From contig NC_062214.1 of assembly GCF_902686445.1 (NCBI RefSeq), forward strand, positions 90,500,738 to 90,564,737: 64,000 nucleotides of DNA, written 5' to 3'. This document shows, one piece after another, positions 1 to 11,035 of the stretch. The stretch is from Sciurus carolinensis (lineage: Eukaryota > Chordata > Mammalia > Rodentia > Sciuridae). The position numbers and the translations under genes are program-made. The notes below the pieces were generated by a model, which made no database searches, was not told where the DNA came from, and saw only the letters and a program-made list of their open reading frames with translations. Every line of letters begins with the position of its first letter. Within the stretch, counting starts at the first letter, position 1.

Positions 1-200
1 AAATAATATGAGATAGATAATAATGTTAAAAAATAAGCATAGTTCGTCTTTTGCTGCTGTCTTTGGAAACCATTTTTTAATGTTAAAGTATTGCTTAATT
101 TTTACTTTGAGTATTAGTTGACCTCCTTCTTAAGCTGACTTTTTTACATGTTATCAACTAGTTACTGTAAATAAACTGTATAATATATGTAATATTCTTT

Positions 201-286
201 GTGTGTGTGTGGTGCTGGCGATTGAACCCAGGGCCATGTGCATGTGAGGCAAGCACTCTACCAAGTGAGATATATCCCCAGCCCCC
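201..286 (-). mobile_element. ID SINE, short form
   Basis: Reverse complement of the tRNA-like ID body: 'attgaacccagggcc' B-box side and 'gatatatccccagcccc' 5' end. Confidence 0.8.
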
Positions 287-750
287 AAACCATATCATAT
301 TCTTGTGAAGTAGAAATCCTAACCCATCTTAATACTGAATTTAAGTGAATTAATATTAGCTTTTTGATAGATGAATTCTAGTTCTCTATTGTATAAATAT
401 TTGATTGTGTTGCTGAAATTTGTTTTGTTACTTGAAGAAGTCCAGCATAAGTATTACTTAATATTTATTGCGTACTACTTTAAGTATATGTAAGAAACTA
501 AAGGTGATATTATAGTATCCCTAAGTTTAAAAACTTATAATCAAATTAGATATTAGAGTATGTATAATTATAATCTGATACATGGTGGGTGACAGATGAC
601 TGATAGAGGCAGTGGTGTTTCTAGTGTAAATGACAAATCGGTTGTAGAAGATGTCACCCAGGAGTTAAGCTTTGAGTCAAACCTTTAATGCAAATGGAAG
701 AGTTAAGATGCCATTCTAGATATAAGACTAAAACATGTATTTATGTTGCA

Positions 751-838
751 GTTTTTGTTTTTCTTGTACTGGGGATTGAACCCAGCACCTTATGCATACT
801 AGACAAGTACTCTTTCACTGAGCTACATCCTTGGCCCT
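751..838 (-). mobile_element. ID SINE, short form
   Basis: 'ggggattgaacccagcacc' to 'gagctacatccttggccc', ID body read antisense; diverged. Confidence 0.75.
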
Positions 839-950
839 ATGTAGTAGCTGTTTAAACAGAGGATTGAGATACAAGCTACAGAGTTTGTGATTGGGAACCA
901 GAAATTCATTTTGAGCAGTGGGTGGTGATAAAGAAATAGGATTTTAAGTC

Positions 951-1156
951 AGGCTTGGTAGTGCAGGTCTGTAATCCCAGCTACTGGGTGTGTATTGTGG
1001 GTGTAGAGCTGAAGCAAAAGGGTCACAAGTTGAGACCAGTCAGGGTAACTCAGCAAGACGCTGTCTCAAAATAAAATAAAGCGTTGGAGATGTAGTTCAA
1101 TTGTAGAGTGCTTGCCTAGCACATGTGAGGCCCTGGGTTCAATTCCCAGTATTGAG
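951..1156 (+). mobile_element. B1-ID dimer SINE
   Basis: 7SL-derived B1 left half ('ctgtaatcccagctact') joined through 'tctcaaaataaaataaa' to an ID half ending 'ctgggttcaattcccag'. A (GA)n-rich tail follows to about 1200. Confidence 0.85.
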
Positions 1157-1210
1157 GAAGGAGGAGGGAGAGAGAGAAGGAAAAGAGGGGAAGGTTGAAG
1201 GAAAGAAGAC

Positions 1211-1352
1211 TTTTTTAAAAAAAATTTTTGGTTGTAGATGGACACAATACCTTTATTTTACTTTATTTATTTTTATGTGGTGTTGAGAATCGAACCCAGT
1301 GCCTCACACATGCTAGGCAAGCACTCTACCACTGAGCCACAACCCCAGCCCC
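1211..1352 (-). mobile_element. ID SINE, long-tailed sciurid form
   Basis: Includes the tail block 'gttgtagatggacacaatac' upstream (antisense) of the ID body. Confidence 0.9.
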
Positions 1353-1923
1353 AGGATTTTAAAAAAGAATCATTAAGTTACTTTGGTTTCTTAAATGAGA
1401 GGTGCCTCATTAAGGTAGTATTGAATATTATTAATCTTTCATAATTATTAATTAGTGCTAATAATATCCCATGCATAGATTCAAAAATTATCACCTTAAA
1501 TGAATTTTTGCCATGTTTGTGGGCGGTACAGTGATTTTTCTGTTCTACATACGGATGTTATGTCCCAAGCTGAATGAAATTTTTGGCATTTTAGAGGTCT
1601 TTCGTCCAGCATGTTCTGTATATTTCTTAATATATTCAGGTCTACCTGGACAGGAAGGGCTGTATGTGAGCACTACTGTTACATGAGTCTAAATGCAAAG
1701 GATGAAGTTAGTGAAAAGCATTATAAAAATCTGTTTAAAAGCAGTAAACAAATGAAAAACATGAAGAGGACTACACAATATAGTATAGTTATCAAATCTT
1801 AAGAAATGAGACTATTATACTAGTGATACTTTATGAGAATTTGGAAGTTAATCAAATACTCATAAATTGAATAGATAGGATAAGACATATCCTGTTTCCT
1901 CAGTTTATTACATAAGAATGTAT

Positions 1924-2060
1924 AGGGTTGGGGTTATGACTCAGTGGTAGAGCACTTGCCTAGCACATGTGAGGCACTGGGTTCAATCCTCAGCACCACA
2001 TAAAACTTAATAAATAAAACAAAGGTATTGCGTTCATCTACAAATAAGAAAAAAATTTTT
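1924..2060 (+). mobile_element. ID SINE, long-tailed sciurid form
   Basis: 'gggttggggttatgactcag' body and tail with 'ggtattgcgttcatctac'. Confidence 0.9.
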
Positions 2061-2498
2061 TCCAAAAGAAAGTGTAGCTGCCAGTGTCTCATATAGACAT
2101 ACTCCCAAAATTGAGATGAGCCTATAAAGCATTTTAAGTTTTCTCTTTTCTTTCCAATATTGTTTGAGAGATTTGGATAAAAGACAAAGATAGTCAGAGT
2201 ATATTGGATATAGTTGAACATAAGAGAAAGAATTGAGGAGAAATACAAATTTATAATATTGTTCATGTAGGAAATCTAGTAATTGCTAACCTTGTCTCAA
2301 AATAAAATGAGAGTAAAGCAGTAATTTTAACTACTATAATGAAGCAAGCAGATTATATTCTTGTATTATGTACCCACTTGTACAGTCAGCTCTTAGCTTT
2401 CTACCTGTGATTGTACTCTTAACATCTAGTGTCCTCAGAAATCTTATAGTCTAAATATTTTTCTCTGTTATATTCTGGTGATGGTAACCAAGTAATTG

Positions 2499-2715
2499 TT
2501 TTTTTTTTTTTTTTTTTGGTACCAGGGATTGAACCCAGGGGCACTTAATCACTGAGCTATATCCCCAGCCCTTTCTTATTTTTTTATTTAGAGACAGGGT
2601 CTTGCTATGTTGTTTAGGGCCGTACTAATTTCTGAGGCTGGCTTTGAACTTGCAGTCCTCCTGCCTTAACCTCCCAAGCCACTGGGATTACAGGCGTGTG
2701 CCACCGTGCTTGGCT
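2499..2715 (-). mobile_element. B1-ID dimer SINE
   Basis: Antisense dimer with a T-run (poly(A)) at the left and the B1 start 'gtgccaccgtgcttggct' at the right. Confidence 0.9.
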
Positions 2716-2814
2716 AAGAGATTATTTTTAAATATGAAACATAAGCACGGGTTTAGCACATGAATGGTGACAATAAGAGTATTTTGTTTTCTTAAGGGCA
2801 TTGAGTTGAGAAAA

Positions 2815-3890
2815 CAGAATTGATTTTCCTCTTCTCACACCTTAATAATCAACATGGAAGACTTCTGTGATCCCAAAAGGTATAGGGATTTCTTCCCACC
2901 AGCAAGCAAGCAAGATTTCTGCAGCAGTGGACACTATCTAGCTGTCCTTGTCCTAATTCAATTCAATTCTGACACAGACAGGAGATAGTATCAGATCCCA
3001 CAGGTTGAGAAAACAGTTGCCAAGATGGTCCCCTTCTCCCACCCTTCAGATGCCATTCCTCAACCTGTTTTATCTCTGCTTCTGAGTGACTGGCTATAAA
3101 TAGGCCTTCCCACAACCCCTTCCTTGGGTCCATTCTATTAAGTGAGTCACAGAACTCAGGGAAAAGTATATACTGGTTTATTATAGAGAATAGTACAACG
3201 GATATGCAAGGAGAGATACATAGGATAAGTTATGGGTCAAGGGGTACAGGATTTCCCTGCTCTCTGTAGGTATGACACCTTTCAGGAATCTCCCAGTCTA
3301 TAATTATGTTAATAGCTATCCAGAAGTTCTCCAAGTTTTGTCCTTTGTCTTCTTTATGAAGACTTCATTGTGTAGGCATGATTGAAGTGTGGACAACTGT
3401 GCAGAAATTTGATTGGATAAAAGCATATGATCTTATGTTAATAATTGACAGTGGGGAAACCCAGCAAGCCTGTCTGTTCAGATTCTTTTGCCTCTCTGTG
3501 CAGCATTCTTTCTTGCCAGATATGGGGCAGAGCCCTTTTTCAAATGAGGGTATTATGATCTTCTATGAAACAAGATTGGTCAGAAAATGTCTTTATGGTC
3601 AGCACCTCCACAGTAGGAGCAGGGGAACTGGCATTGGAGAATAGATATGCTCTGGGGTATTTATGGTAGGACCCAACTTCAGAATTGGCAAGAAGATAGG
3701 TTGTGGGAAGTTCTAAGAACTCACAGTGTAACTTGCCTTGGGGAAAAGAAATTCTAGTTTTTATGGCTTGCCTTGGGGAGAAAAAGGAGCAGGTAAAGGA
3801 AGGCAAAGGGAAGGTTATATTTTGTTTTCTGAGGCCTGCCTGTGAGGTCTAAAGCACCCTCACATTATTTTGATGTCTTAGGAAGTAACA
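2815..3890 (-). mobile_element. probable old LTR-type repeat, antisense (diffuse edges)
   Basis: Text here resembles the reverse complement of an ancient mammalian LTR. Read on the minus strand it has an 'ataataaacc' polyadenylation-like block near 3178-3187 and downstream GC-richer sequence. Ends and target-site duplication could not be placed, and the family is not named. The exon-like copy at 3650-3723 lies in its right part. Confidence 0.35.
3650..3723 (+). pseudogene. decayed partial copy of the CSNK1G1 first coding exon
   Basis: Aligns without gaps to the real exon at 5197-5270 (constant offset 1547): by hand count 65 of 74 bases match. Translated in the exon frame, the Gly-Pro-Asn-Phe-Arg and Gly-Lys-Lys-Ile-Gly-Cys-Gly steps are kept. 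A TAA then replaces the Gly codon of the loop, and a TAG lies just 5' of the copy, so it cannot code. It sits 1.5 kb upstream of the exon on the same strand. Similarity stops close to the exon's 3' boundary, and the 5' half of the exon is not recognisably present. A local duplication is the simplest reading. It lies within or beside an LTR-like repeat, so a more complex origin is possible. Confidence 0.7.
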
Positions 3891-3891
3891 A

Positions 3892-3968
3892 GAACTGCAG
3901 ATATAGCTCGGTTGATAGAGTGCTTGCCTAGCATGCACAAGGCCTTGAGTTCAATCCCCGGCACCACC

Positions 3969-3997
<29 letters not shown>
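3892..3997 (+). mobile_element. ID SINE, short form with long poly(A)
   Basis: tRNA-like body with 'gttcaatccccggcacc' and an uninterrupted A-run of about 29 nt (3969-3997), suggesting a fairly recent insertion. Confidence 0.88.
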
Positions 3998-4001
<4 letters not shown>

Positions 4002-4873
4002 TTTCAGGAAATAACAAGGGCTACTGGAGTAATGAACCAGAAACCATGGACAAAAACCAAAACATAATATTACAGATATTCACATGGATTATCAATTATA
4101 GCATCAGAATTATCTCATTGTAAACTTTTGTGTTAGATTCAGCTCAATTGGGAAACTGGGGAAATCTGGTAGGGATGAATGTTACGTTTAAGATTTTTTA
4201 GTTTCTTGGCTTTATTTTCTCTTTGAGGTTCTGTAATGGATTTCCTTTAGGAACTCTGTCATTGCATACTAAATCCACATCAAAACTAGACCAAAAGTTG
4301 AGCTTTCCAAAGCTCCAGTCTATAGCTACTTAGTACCAATCGGGTTGGGAAATACCTTCCTAGAAGTAGTATATGTTAAATGGTAACATTTTGAATTGCC
4401 TAAATGCTGCCAGTGCTTGATAAATGATGGAATAGGAAAGAGAGGCAGTGAGTGAGTAACCTCATTTCTGGTTAAATTCTAGATAAATTAAAAAGAAGAG
4501 AACTTGTAATTAAATTGTCCACATTTTATTTAACTTGGCCGTGACCTCATTAGATCTTTCTTTTAACCTGTGATGAGAAAGCCAACAAATACTTTGTATT
4601 TGGTCATAGGTACATTACTAGAAGAAACCATTTTATGGTAAAGGCTTGTGTGTTCCCTTAGTTTCCATAGTTTGCAGCCCACTGAGCTTATGTTAACACA
4701 TGAATAACTTAATCCAGATGGTTAAACTGTTGGAGGATATGAAACCAAAACCTATTTCAGGAAGCTATCCATTTTGTTCATCTTTGGATAGGATCCATTC
4801 TAATTAGTAGTGACTTTCTCAGTTTGTTTTAAAATTTAATTTTTAACTGCATGTTTTCTTGATTTTTACCTAG

Positions 4874-5095
4874 GTTACAAAATGTCCTCCTATGCTTGAG
4901 ACCTACAGACTACATGTCCTACAGGAACTAATCAATGGTTTTTCATCTCCTGGAGATACATTAGAAACATAAATATGGTGCCAAAAGAACTTCTTATATT
5001 TCTCTGACTACGGTTTATTTGGACATACTTTTATATTGAAGAGAGGTATACACACTGAGGCTACTCGTTATACAGAGACTTTGTCGTGTAGGATC
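4874..5095 (+). other. CSNK1G1: CSNK1G1 5' untranslated part of first coding exon
   Basis: Probable non-coding leader upstream of the CSNK1G1 ATG. A pyrimidine-rich tract ending in 'ttttacctag' gives a plausible splice acceptor with AG at 4872-4873, so the exon would begin at 4874. A second AG at 4922-4924 ('ctacag') is a weaker alternative. The leader holds upstream ATGs at 4882, 4892, 4914, 4935 and 4975. All five open short frames that stop before the main ATG; the longest, 4892-4972, has 26 codons. The start of this exon is inferred. No upstream non-coding exon or promoter was recognised in the window. Confidence 0.6.
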
Positions 5096-5276
5096 ATGGA
5101 CCATCCTAGTAGGGAAAAGGATGAAAGACAACGGACAACTAAACCCATGGCACAAAGGAGTGCACACTGCTCTCGACCATCTGGCTCCTCGACATCCTCT
5201 GGGGTTCTTATGGTAGGACCCAACTTCAGGGTTGGCAAGAAGATAGGGTGTGGGAACTTCGGAGAGCTCAGATTAG
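5096..5276 (+). CDS. CSNK1G1: casein kinase 1 gamma 1, first coding exon (residues 1-61)
   Basis: First coding exon of CSNK1G1, a membrane-associated Ser/Thr kinase of the CK1 gamma group; this group is known to phosphorylate the Wnt co-receptor LRP6. The ATG at 5096 opens [12 protein letters not shown], the family N-terminus I recognise for gamma 1 and distinct from gamma 3. A Ser/Thr/Gly-rich linker (residues 22-36) follows, then the start of the kinase domain near residue 44, with the Gly-rich loop GCGNFG at residues 51-56. The exon ends in phase 1 after 181 nt, at the donor 'gtaaga' (5277). The frame continues 5' of the ATG without an in-frame ATG, so 5096 is the start. Residue 33 is Thr, where the human protein as I recall it has Ser. 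The reading frame is clean. Confidence 0.96.
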
Positions 5277-5399
5277 GTAAGAAATCGGATCAGTGGCTTC
5301 CACTAACAACAATTGCTATAATAAGCTTGGTATGTTTCAAGACAACAGTTTATAGTTTTGTGGGAAGTTTCTCTTAAGTAGGTCCTGTCGGTATAAGAA

Positions 5400-7173
5400 A
5401 TAAAGGATTCGTGAAGGGGACTATGGTCATTATGAGTCATAATTTTATTGTTCAAGGTCTATGTGTGATAGGCTTTAAATTTTTTCAATAATTCTGAGAC
5501 TTTATGATATAAGTATAGATGCACCCAAGTTATCAATAAAATCCAGATTCTGATTTACATGGTTTAGATAGAGCCCTAAATTCTGCATTTTTAACAAATT
5601 CCCACCTAATGCAGATGCTGTTGGTTCTCGAATCACACTTTTAGAAGGTAGTAGGGCCTTGCTTTAGTTCAGACTCTACCATGAAAAGAGAAGAGTTAAT
5701 TCTTCCTCAGTAATACCCAGACTTAGTCTGCAAGAATCTATATCCCATATAGAGAAGTTTTCCATTACAGAGTTTCTTAGAGTTCCCAACATTAAGATTG
5801 AGTTAGGACTCCAGGGAGAAATCATGCAATTTTATTTCCCAATCAAGTGTTAATCTGCGGGTGAAATAATAAAACAATGACAACAACCAGTTTGAAGATG
5901 AGATTGAGAAAAAGGTATATAGGGTATTTATATACATTTTAATGAGCCATCCTATGTGAGTGGACAAGAGAAAATAATGACCTTATGAATGGGCTCAGCT
6001 TGGAGAATGTAAAAAGTAGCCCCTTTTAGGCTTCATAGCTGTTGGGGCCCTACAAAGACTTATTTTAAGAAACTTTGACCCTTGGAGAAAAGGGAGAGAA
6101 GGAACACAAGATGACTATTGTTTGATGATGCCTCTGCTGCTTCTGATGAACTTGCAAAATATGGAAAAAATCTTACCTCTGATCTGCCTTAGAGAGTCTT
6201 AGGGAAACATTACTATACTAACCAGAGATCACTGGATACAAGAATTGAGTTTAGTGATACTGAGAATGTGTTTATTTTACTGGTGGAAAGCTTGCATTCT
6301 GGAATTTTAGGACCTTACTAGGATACTGAAAGGGTCTTTATATTTAGAGAGTTGTTCTTGTTCGAGTGAGCAAAGCCAAGCAGATGCTACTGAGGAGTAA
6401 GATGTGTAATTTCACACTGGTTGACTTCCTAGCAACTACTCAGTTGCTTTAGCAACTAGTTTCACAAATATTCATTTATGTAATGGACTGACTTTGTTTT
6501 ACCACCACAGTAATACTTGCATTAAATAGGTTATGGCATAAATATCCACAAAGATACTGCTGAGAGGCAGTTCCTAATGCTTATCAATTTGTACATTCTT
6601 ATATTGTCAGAAACTTTTAATTTCTGTGAAAGTGAAGAAAAACCTTGGGTAGTGAAACTGGGAATTTATTTAATCATTGAGATCTAGATTTGTATTACAA
6701 GTTTACATGGGAATGGAAAAATTCATTCAGTTAAAAGGATATATTTGTAACCCCTATGTATTTTGAAAGAAGAAGTCTTTATTTCCTCCAGTGAATCTAG
6801 ATAATCTTTATTACTCACTTTGACTTGTCTTGTAATTAGTGGAAAGAACTTATTTTTCTTTGAAAGGGGTTTTATTTTTGTGTGCTTATGTTTTCATTAG
6901 TCCTGGGACCATATTTTCACAACATTATATCTAGCAGTACTTCTAATCAGCAGAAACCAGGAGAGGTAGTTTGAGGACCTTTTGGCATCTGCCCAACAGT
7001 AGAGTGGACTGTGAACCCCATTCCATCCATCATTCTCTTGCTCTGCTATGAGAAAGTAAATGATTGTGCAGACAACAGAAATAGTAGACTAGAAAATGCC
7101 AAACCCAAGCAGGTGCTGTGAGTCCTTCACCATGGCTCCACCTACGAAGGCCCTACTTCTCCAAACTCATTTC
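5400..7173. other. unrecognised intronic sequence
   Basis: No repeat or exon recognised. AT-rich, with no ORF of note. Confidence 0.6.
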
Positions 7174-7381
7174 CTTTTTTTTTTTTTGGTACTCAGGATT
7201 AAACCCAAGGGCATTCAACCATTAAGCCACATCCCCAGTCCTTTTTATTTTTTATTTTGTGACAGGATCTCACCGAAGTTTCTTAGGGCTCCCCACTAAA
7301 TTGCCAAAGCTGACTTTGAACTTATATTTCTCCTGCCTCAGACAAGTTGCTGGGATTACAGGCATTTGCCACCATGCCGGC
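7174..7381 (-). mobile_element. B1-ID dimer SINE
   Basis: T-run, ID half ('aagccacatccccagtcc') and B1 half ('tgctgggattacaggc') on the minus strand. Confidence 0.88.
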
Positions 7382-7966
7382 TCCCTTCTTTTTCTAGACA
7401 TATTGTCTCTACTGTCTCTCAGATAGCCAAGTGTATTCTTTTTAGTTGCTTCTGCCTGCAGATTTCTTTTCCTAAAATTACCTTCTCAAGGAAATCTGTG
7501 ACTTTTTTCCTATTACTGTTTAAAGTGGCATGTATCTCCTGTAAGCACCCTCAGTACCATCAGACTGCTTTTTAAAATTCACACATTGATCAGTATTTGT
7601 AATCTTACTGTTTACCTTTTAATGGCCTCTTCCCACTTGAATATAAGCCTCTCAGGAGCAGGACTTCTCTATGTATTATTTACTGTTATTTGTGGAATAA
7701 ATGCTAGCTAGAAAAGAGAAAATTAAAACATGGTTTTCTTTGTGTTCCAGGTATTTATGGGTGGTGGTAGATAGTGACCTTAGGGTTTTAGGTATACTCA
7801 TGGCTTCCAGACAGAGAACCAAAAAAAAAAAAAAAAAAAAGTAATGTGCAGTACATTTTGGTTCTCTGCAAATCTGTTTGCCCCCTACCATTTAACAGTC
7901 GTTTTTTGAATATTTACTAAAACTAGACTTTGGGAAGCTTACAAATAATATAAGATGCAGTTTCTG

Positions 7967-8168
7967 TTGGGTGTGGTGATGCACACCTGTTAATCGAAGC
8001 AGTTTAGGAAGCTAAGGCAGGAGGATCATTGAGTTCAAAGCCAGCCTCAGCAAAAGCAAGGTGCTAAACAACTCAGTGAGACCCTGTCTCTAAATAAAAT
8101 ACAAGGGCTAGGAATGTGGCTCAGTGGCCGAGTACCCCTGAGTTCAATCCCCAGTACCAAAAAAAAAG
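7967..8168 (+). mobile_element. B1-ID dimer SINE
   Basis: B1 half from 'tgggtgtggtgatgcacacc', ID half to 'ttcaatccccagtacc', then A-run. Confidence 0.88.
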
Positions 8169-8294
8169 ATGTAGTTTCTTTCACTAAGGATACATGGTGT
8201 AGTAGTAGAGAGGGGGAAAAAACCAAACAAACAAAAAACAAATTATAATACAAAGTAAGAAGCATTATAATAGATTTTATGAAAACTACATTGA

Positions 8295-8470
8295 CCCAGG
8301 TGCAGTGCTGCATTCCTGTAATCCCTGTGATTTAGGAGGCTGGGCCTGTAGGATTACAAATTTGAGGCTAGCCTCAGCCACTTAACTTGATCCTGTCTCA
8401 AAAAATAAAAAAGTTATGGGGATGTCCTCCATGGTAGAGCTCACTTTAATTCAGGACATCCCCAATACTA
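8295..8470 (+). mobile_element. B1-ID dimer SINE, diverged
   Basis: 'attcctgtaatccctgtga' B1 half and a weak ID half around 8415-8470. Confidence 0.75.
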
Positions 8471-8929
8471 GGGAGTGGGGGAACACTGGCAGCAAAGGTT
8501 AATGAATGATTCACAGAGGAGGTATCATTTGATAATAGGACAGGTTTTCCACTGGTGGGCATAAGGAAGAAGGACTCTCTCTGACTGCGGGATGAACAAG
8601 CACTAAGTGTTTGGAAGGTACCCAGCATATTATCAGAGCAGCATCTAGTTATACATGATAGGGTCATAGGATGTGAAGTGCATGTTAGGCAAATTGGGAC
8701 CAGATTGTGAAGTGTTTACATGATATTAAAACATTTGAACTTTCTCCTATAGACGGTGTGTTGGAATCATCAAGGGTTTTACAATAGAGGAGTGATATCT
8801 TGTTTTTATTCTAGAATGAAAGTAAATTCAGATAATAGTACAACTAGATCATATAGGAAAGAAGTTGATGCTTAAAAGATTTTGTTCTAATTGTGGTACT
8901 TACTGCATTGTATTTTCTCCTGTTTCTCA

Positions 8930-9045
8930 ATTCTAAGATATGGTTGAGAGAGGCAACACTTTACTTTATTAATCTTTATATCTCCAACTCCTTTCACTGT
9001 GCGTGATATGTAGTGGGTGCTCAAAAAATGTTTGTTTGGCTGAAT
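8930..9045 (+). repeat. old L2/MIR-like fragment
   Basis: 'atatgtagtgggtgctcaaa' followed by an 'aaatgtttgtttgg' end resembles the 3' end of L2. Similar traces lie near 7625-7705 and 51295-51390. Recognition only. Confidence 0.4.
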
Positions 9046-10245
9046 AGTCCAGGTCAGAAATGGCAGGGCCTTAGTTCTTAGCTTAGCTTTCAGAATGGCA
9101 ATGACATGGACAAAGGAAAAGGTAAATATAAAATTTCAGGATACAATTTATTCACCAGTTATTATAGTGGACAGAGTCAAATGTGACTAAATTTGCCATC
9201 TTCGGGAGACAATATGATTGAAGAAACCTTTAATGGAGTTAGGAAATATGCATCTGGGATTGTGGTGGGGAAGGGCAGGTAAGGTAGAGTTTGTGAATAT
9301 ATTGACTTTGAAGAATGTGTGGCACATATGTAGCAATGTGTATCAGATTTATAAAGTTTGGATTTGACATAAGATTAAGAAACTATCACCATGTAGGTGT
9401 TGATGAATTCAGGATCATGGGTACTGAGATGATACTTTGTAGAACTTTTATGACTGGGAGAAAAAGGGATGCTGGAAGAGGAAATATTTGAAGAACAGGG
9501 AAGTTGATTGATTATTGCCTTTCTTTTACTTTTGTTTAAATATTTCTGAGATATTTCATTTATTTAACAGGAAAAAGAACACACAGAATTAATTACCTGC
9601 CTTTTTAAAAGTGAGCCACGTGTATTTTGTAATCAGAGAAAATAAGTAAACAAAGCCAAAGAGTTTCCTTTAAAGCACATTTTTAAAAGAATAACATGCC
9701 TGTTGCCAAAGAGTTAAATCCTACTTTAGAAGTATCTCCATAGATGATCACTTATGATTTAATTTTCCAGAATTTCAAAATGTATATTAGCATGTATTTT
9801 AGAAATGCAGTCAAATTGTGCTATAAACCTGCTTTTTTATCACTTCATACATAATGAACATCTTATTCCAACTTAAATGTGGATAATTCATTTTTGATAT
9901 CTGTATATTCAATAATTGATTTAGCTAATCTCATTATACATATAAATTATTTTCCTTTTAAAAATATTCTAATAAAGACTGAATTGAGCATCCCTGATAT
10001 TCTTAAGCTAAATCCTACTCTGGGGTACTTTGAGTCAAAGGATATGTATATTTGCAGTTTTGTTACACATAAACCAAAAAGCCTTGCATGTAATTTTAAT
10101 AATCTTGATATTATCCTTGTGAAGTAGAATAGGGTTAGAGAATGTTTTTTGCTTACCTACAAGAAAATAGAGGCACAAAGAATTGACCCTCTTTGTTCTT
10201 TTCCATCTTTTATATCTGATTAATGATGTAAAAATACATTAAGCA
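9046..10245. other. unrecognised intronic sequence
   Basis: Nothing recognised. Short open frames such as 9879-10127 have no family resemblance. Confidence 0.6.
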
Positions 10246-10416
10246 CAAAGTGGGTTTGAGGTGCACATCTGTAATCCCAGCTATTTAGGAGGCTGAAGGC
10301 CAGCCTCAGCAACTTCAAAAGACTCTCTCAAAATAATATTAAAAAGGGGACTGGGATGTAGTTCAGTACCTCTGGTTTCAATCCCCAATACTACAAAACA
10401 AAGCAAAAAAAAAAAT
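10246..10416 (+). mobile_element. B1-ID dimer SINE, partly deleted
   Basis: 'catctgtaatcccagctatt' then 'tctcaaaataatatt' and an ID half ending 'ttcaatccccaatac'. Confidence 0.82.
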
Positions 10417-10904
10417 TACCAATGAATATTATATAAAGCATTTGGTTTCATATTATATTCCACAAAGTCTTAGAACCTCTATTTCTCACACCAAGGGACT
10501 AGGAAAGGAAAAGTAACCATGTAGAACTCTCCATATTAAATCTAAAAATTTTCTGTACATTGAGTTTTCAGTAAGATTTTTTTCCTGAAAGGTGTGGTTC
10601 TGCTGTTTTAACTTTTATTTAAATTGTTCATTTTAAAGAATATAGGTTTAAGATAAAAGAAAATTTAATGGTGTTTCTTATAGACCTTGTAAAATCAAAT
10701 GCTTTTCATTAATAGTTTCTTTGGAAATATTAACATTTTAAACAAAACTTCATCTTCCAAAAATTCAGCCAACCCACTAAATATAAACGGTACATTGTGC
10801 TGTTGCAATATGAAGTTTTATTTTAAATTTGCAAGTTTTTAGGTTCTGTGGATGGAACAAACTAAAACAAGTTTTCGAAGTCTTTTCCTTCCTTTCCTTT
10901 TCTT

Positions 10905-11035
10905 GAAGTCAGATTGTCTTTTTGAGTTTCATTTTCTTCCTCTGTAAAATAAAGATAGTAATATCTACCTTACAGATTTGTGGTAAAGATCTAAGTCAGA
11001 TAATATATGTCCACTTAAGGCAGTGCTTGATACAC
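10905..11035 (+). repeat. old MIR-like fragment
   Basis: 'ttcctctgtaaaataaagat' and 'ggcagtgcttgatacac' match the MIR core region. A similar trace lies at 62325-62470. Confidence 0.5.

Larger units (their letters stand above)
1..4873 (+). other. CSNK1G1: CSNK1G1 5' intron (partial)
   Basis: Sequence upstream of the leader exon, presumably intron between a non-coding first exon outside the window and the first coding exon. No CpG-rich stretch or promoter-like region is visible. It holds SINEs at 201, 751, 951, 1211, 1924, 2499 and 3892, an LTR-like repeat near 2815-3890 and the exon-like copy at 3650-3723. The stretches 287-750, 1357-1923, 2061-2498 and 4000-4871 show nothing recognisable. 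Confidence 0.6.

Noticed and set aside
3040..3130. TATA-box promoter at 'ctataaatagg'
   Set aside because: Lies in an old LTR-like repeat in the opposite orientation, with no initiator, CpG enrichment or adjacent exon.
5036..5377. Open frame from 5036 through exon and donor to 5377 as a single protein
   Set aside because: Its first codon is TTG, the CK1 gamma start is the ATG at 5096, and similarity to the family stops exactly at the GT donor at 5277. The rest is intron read-through.
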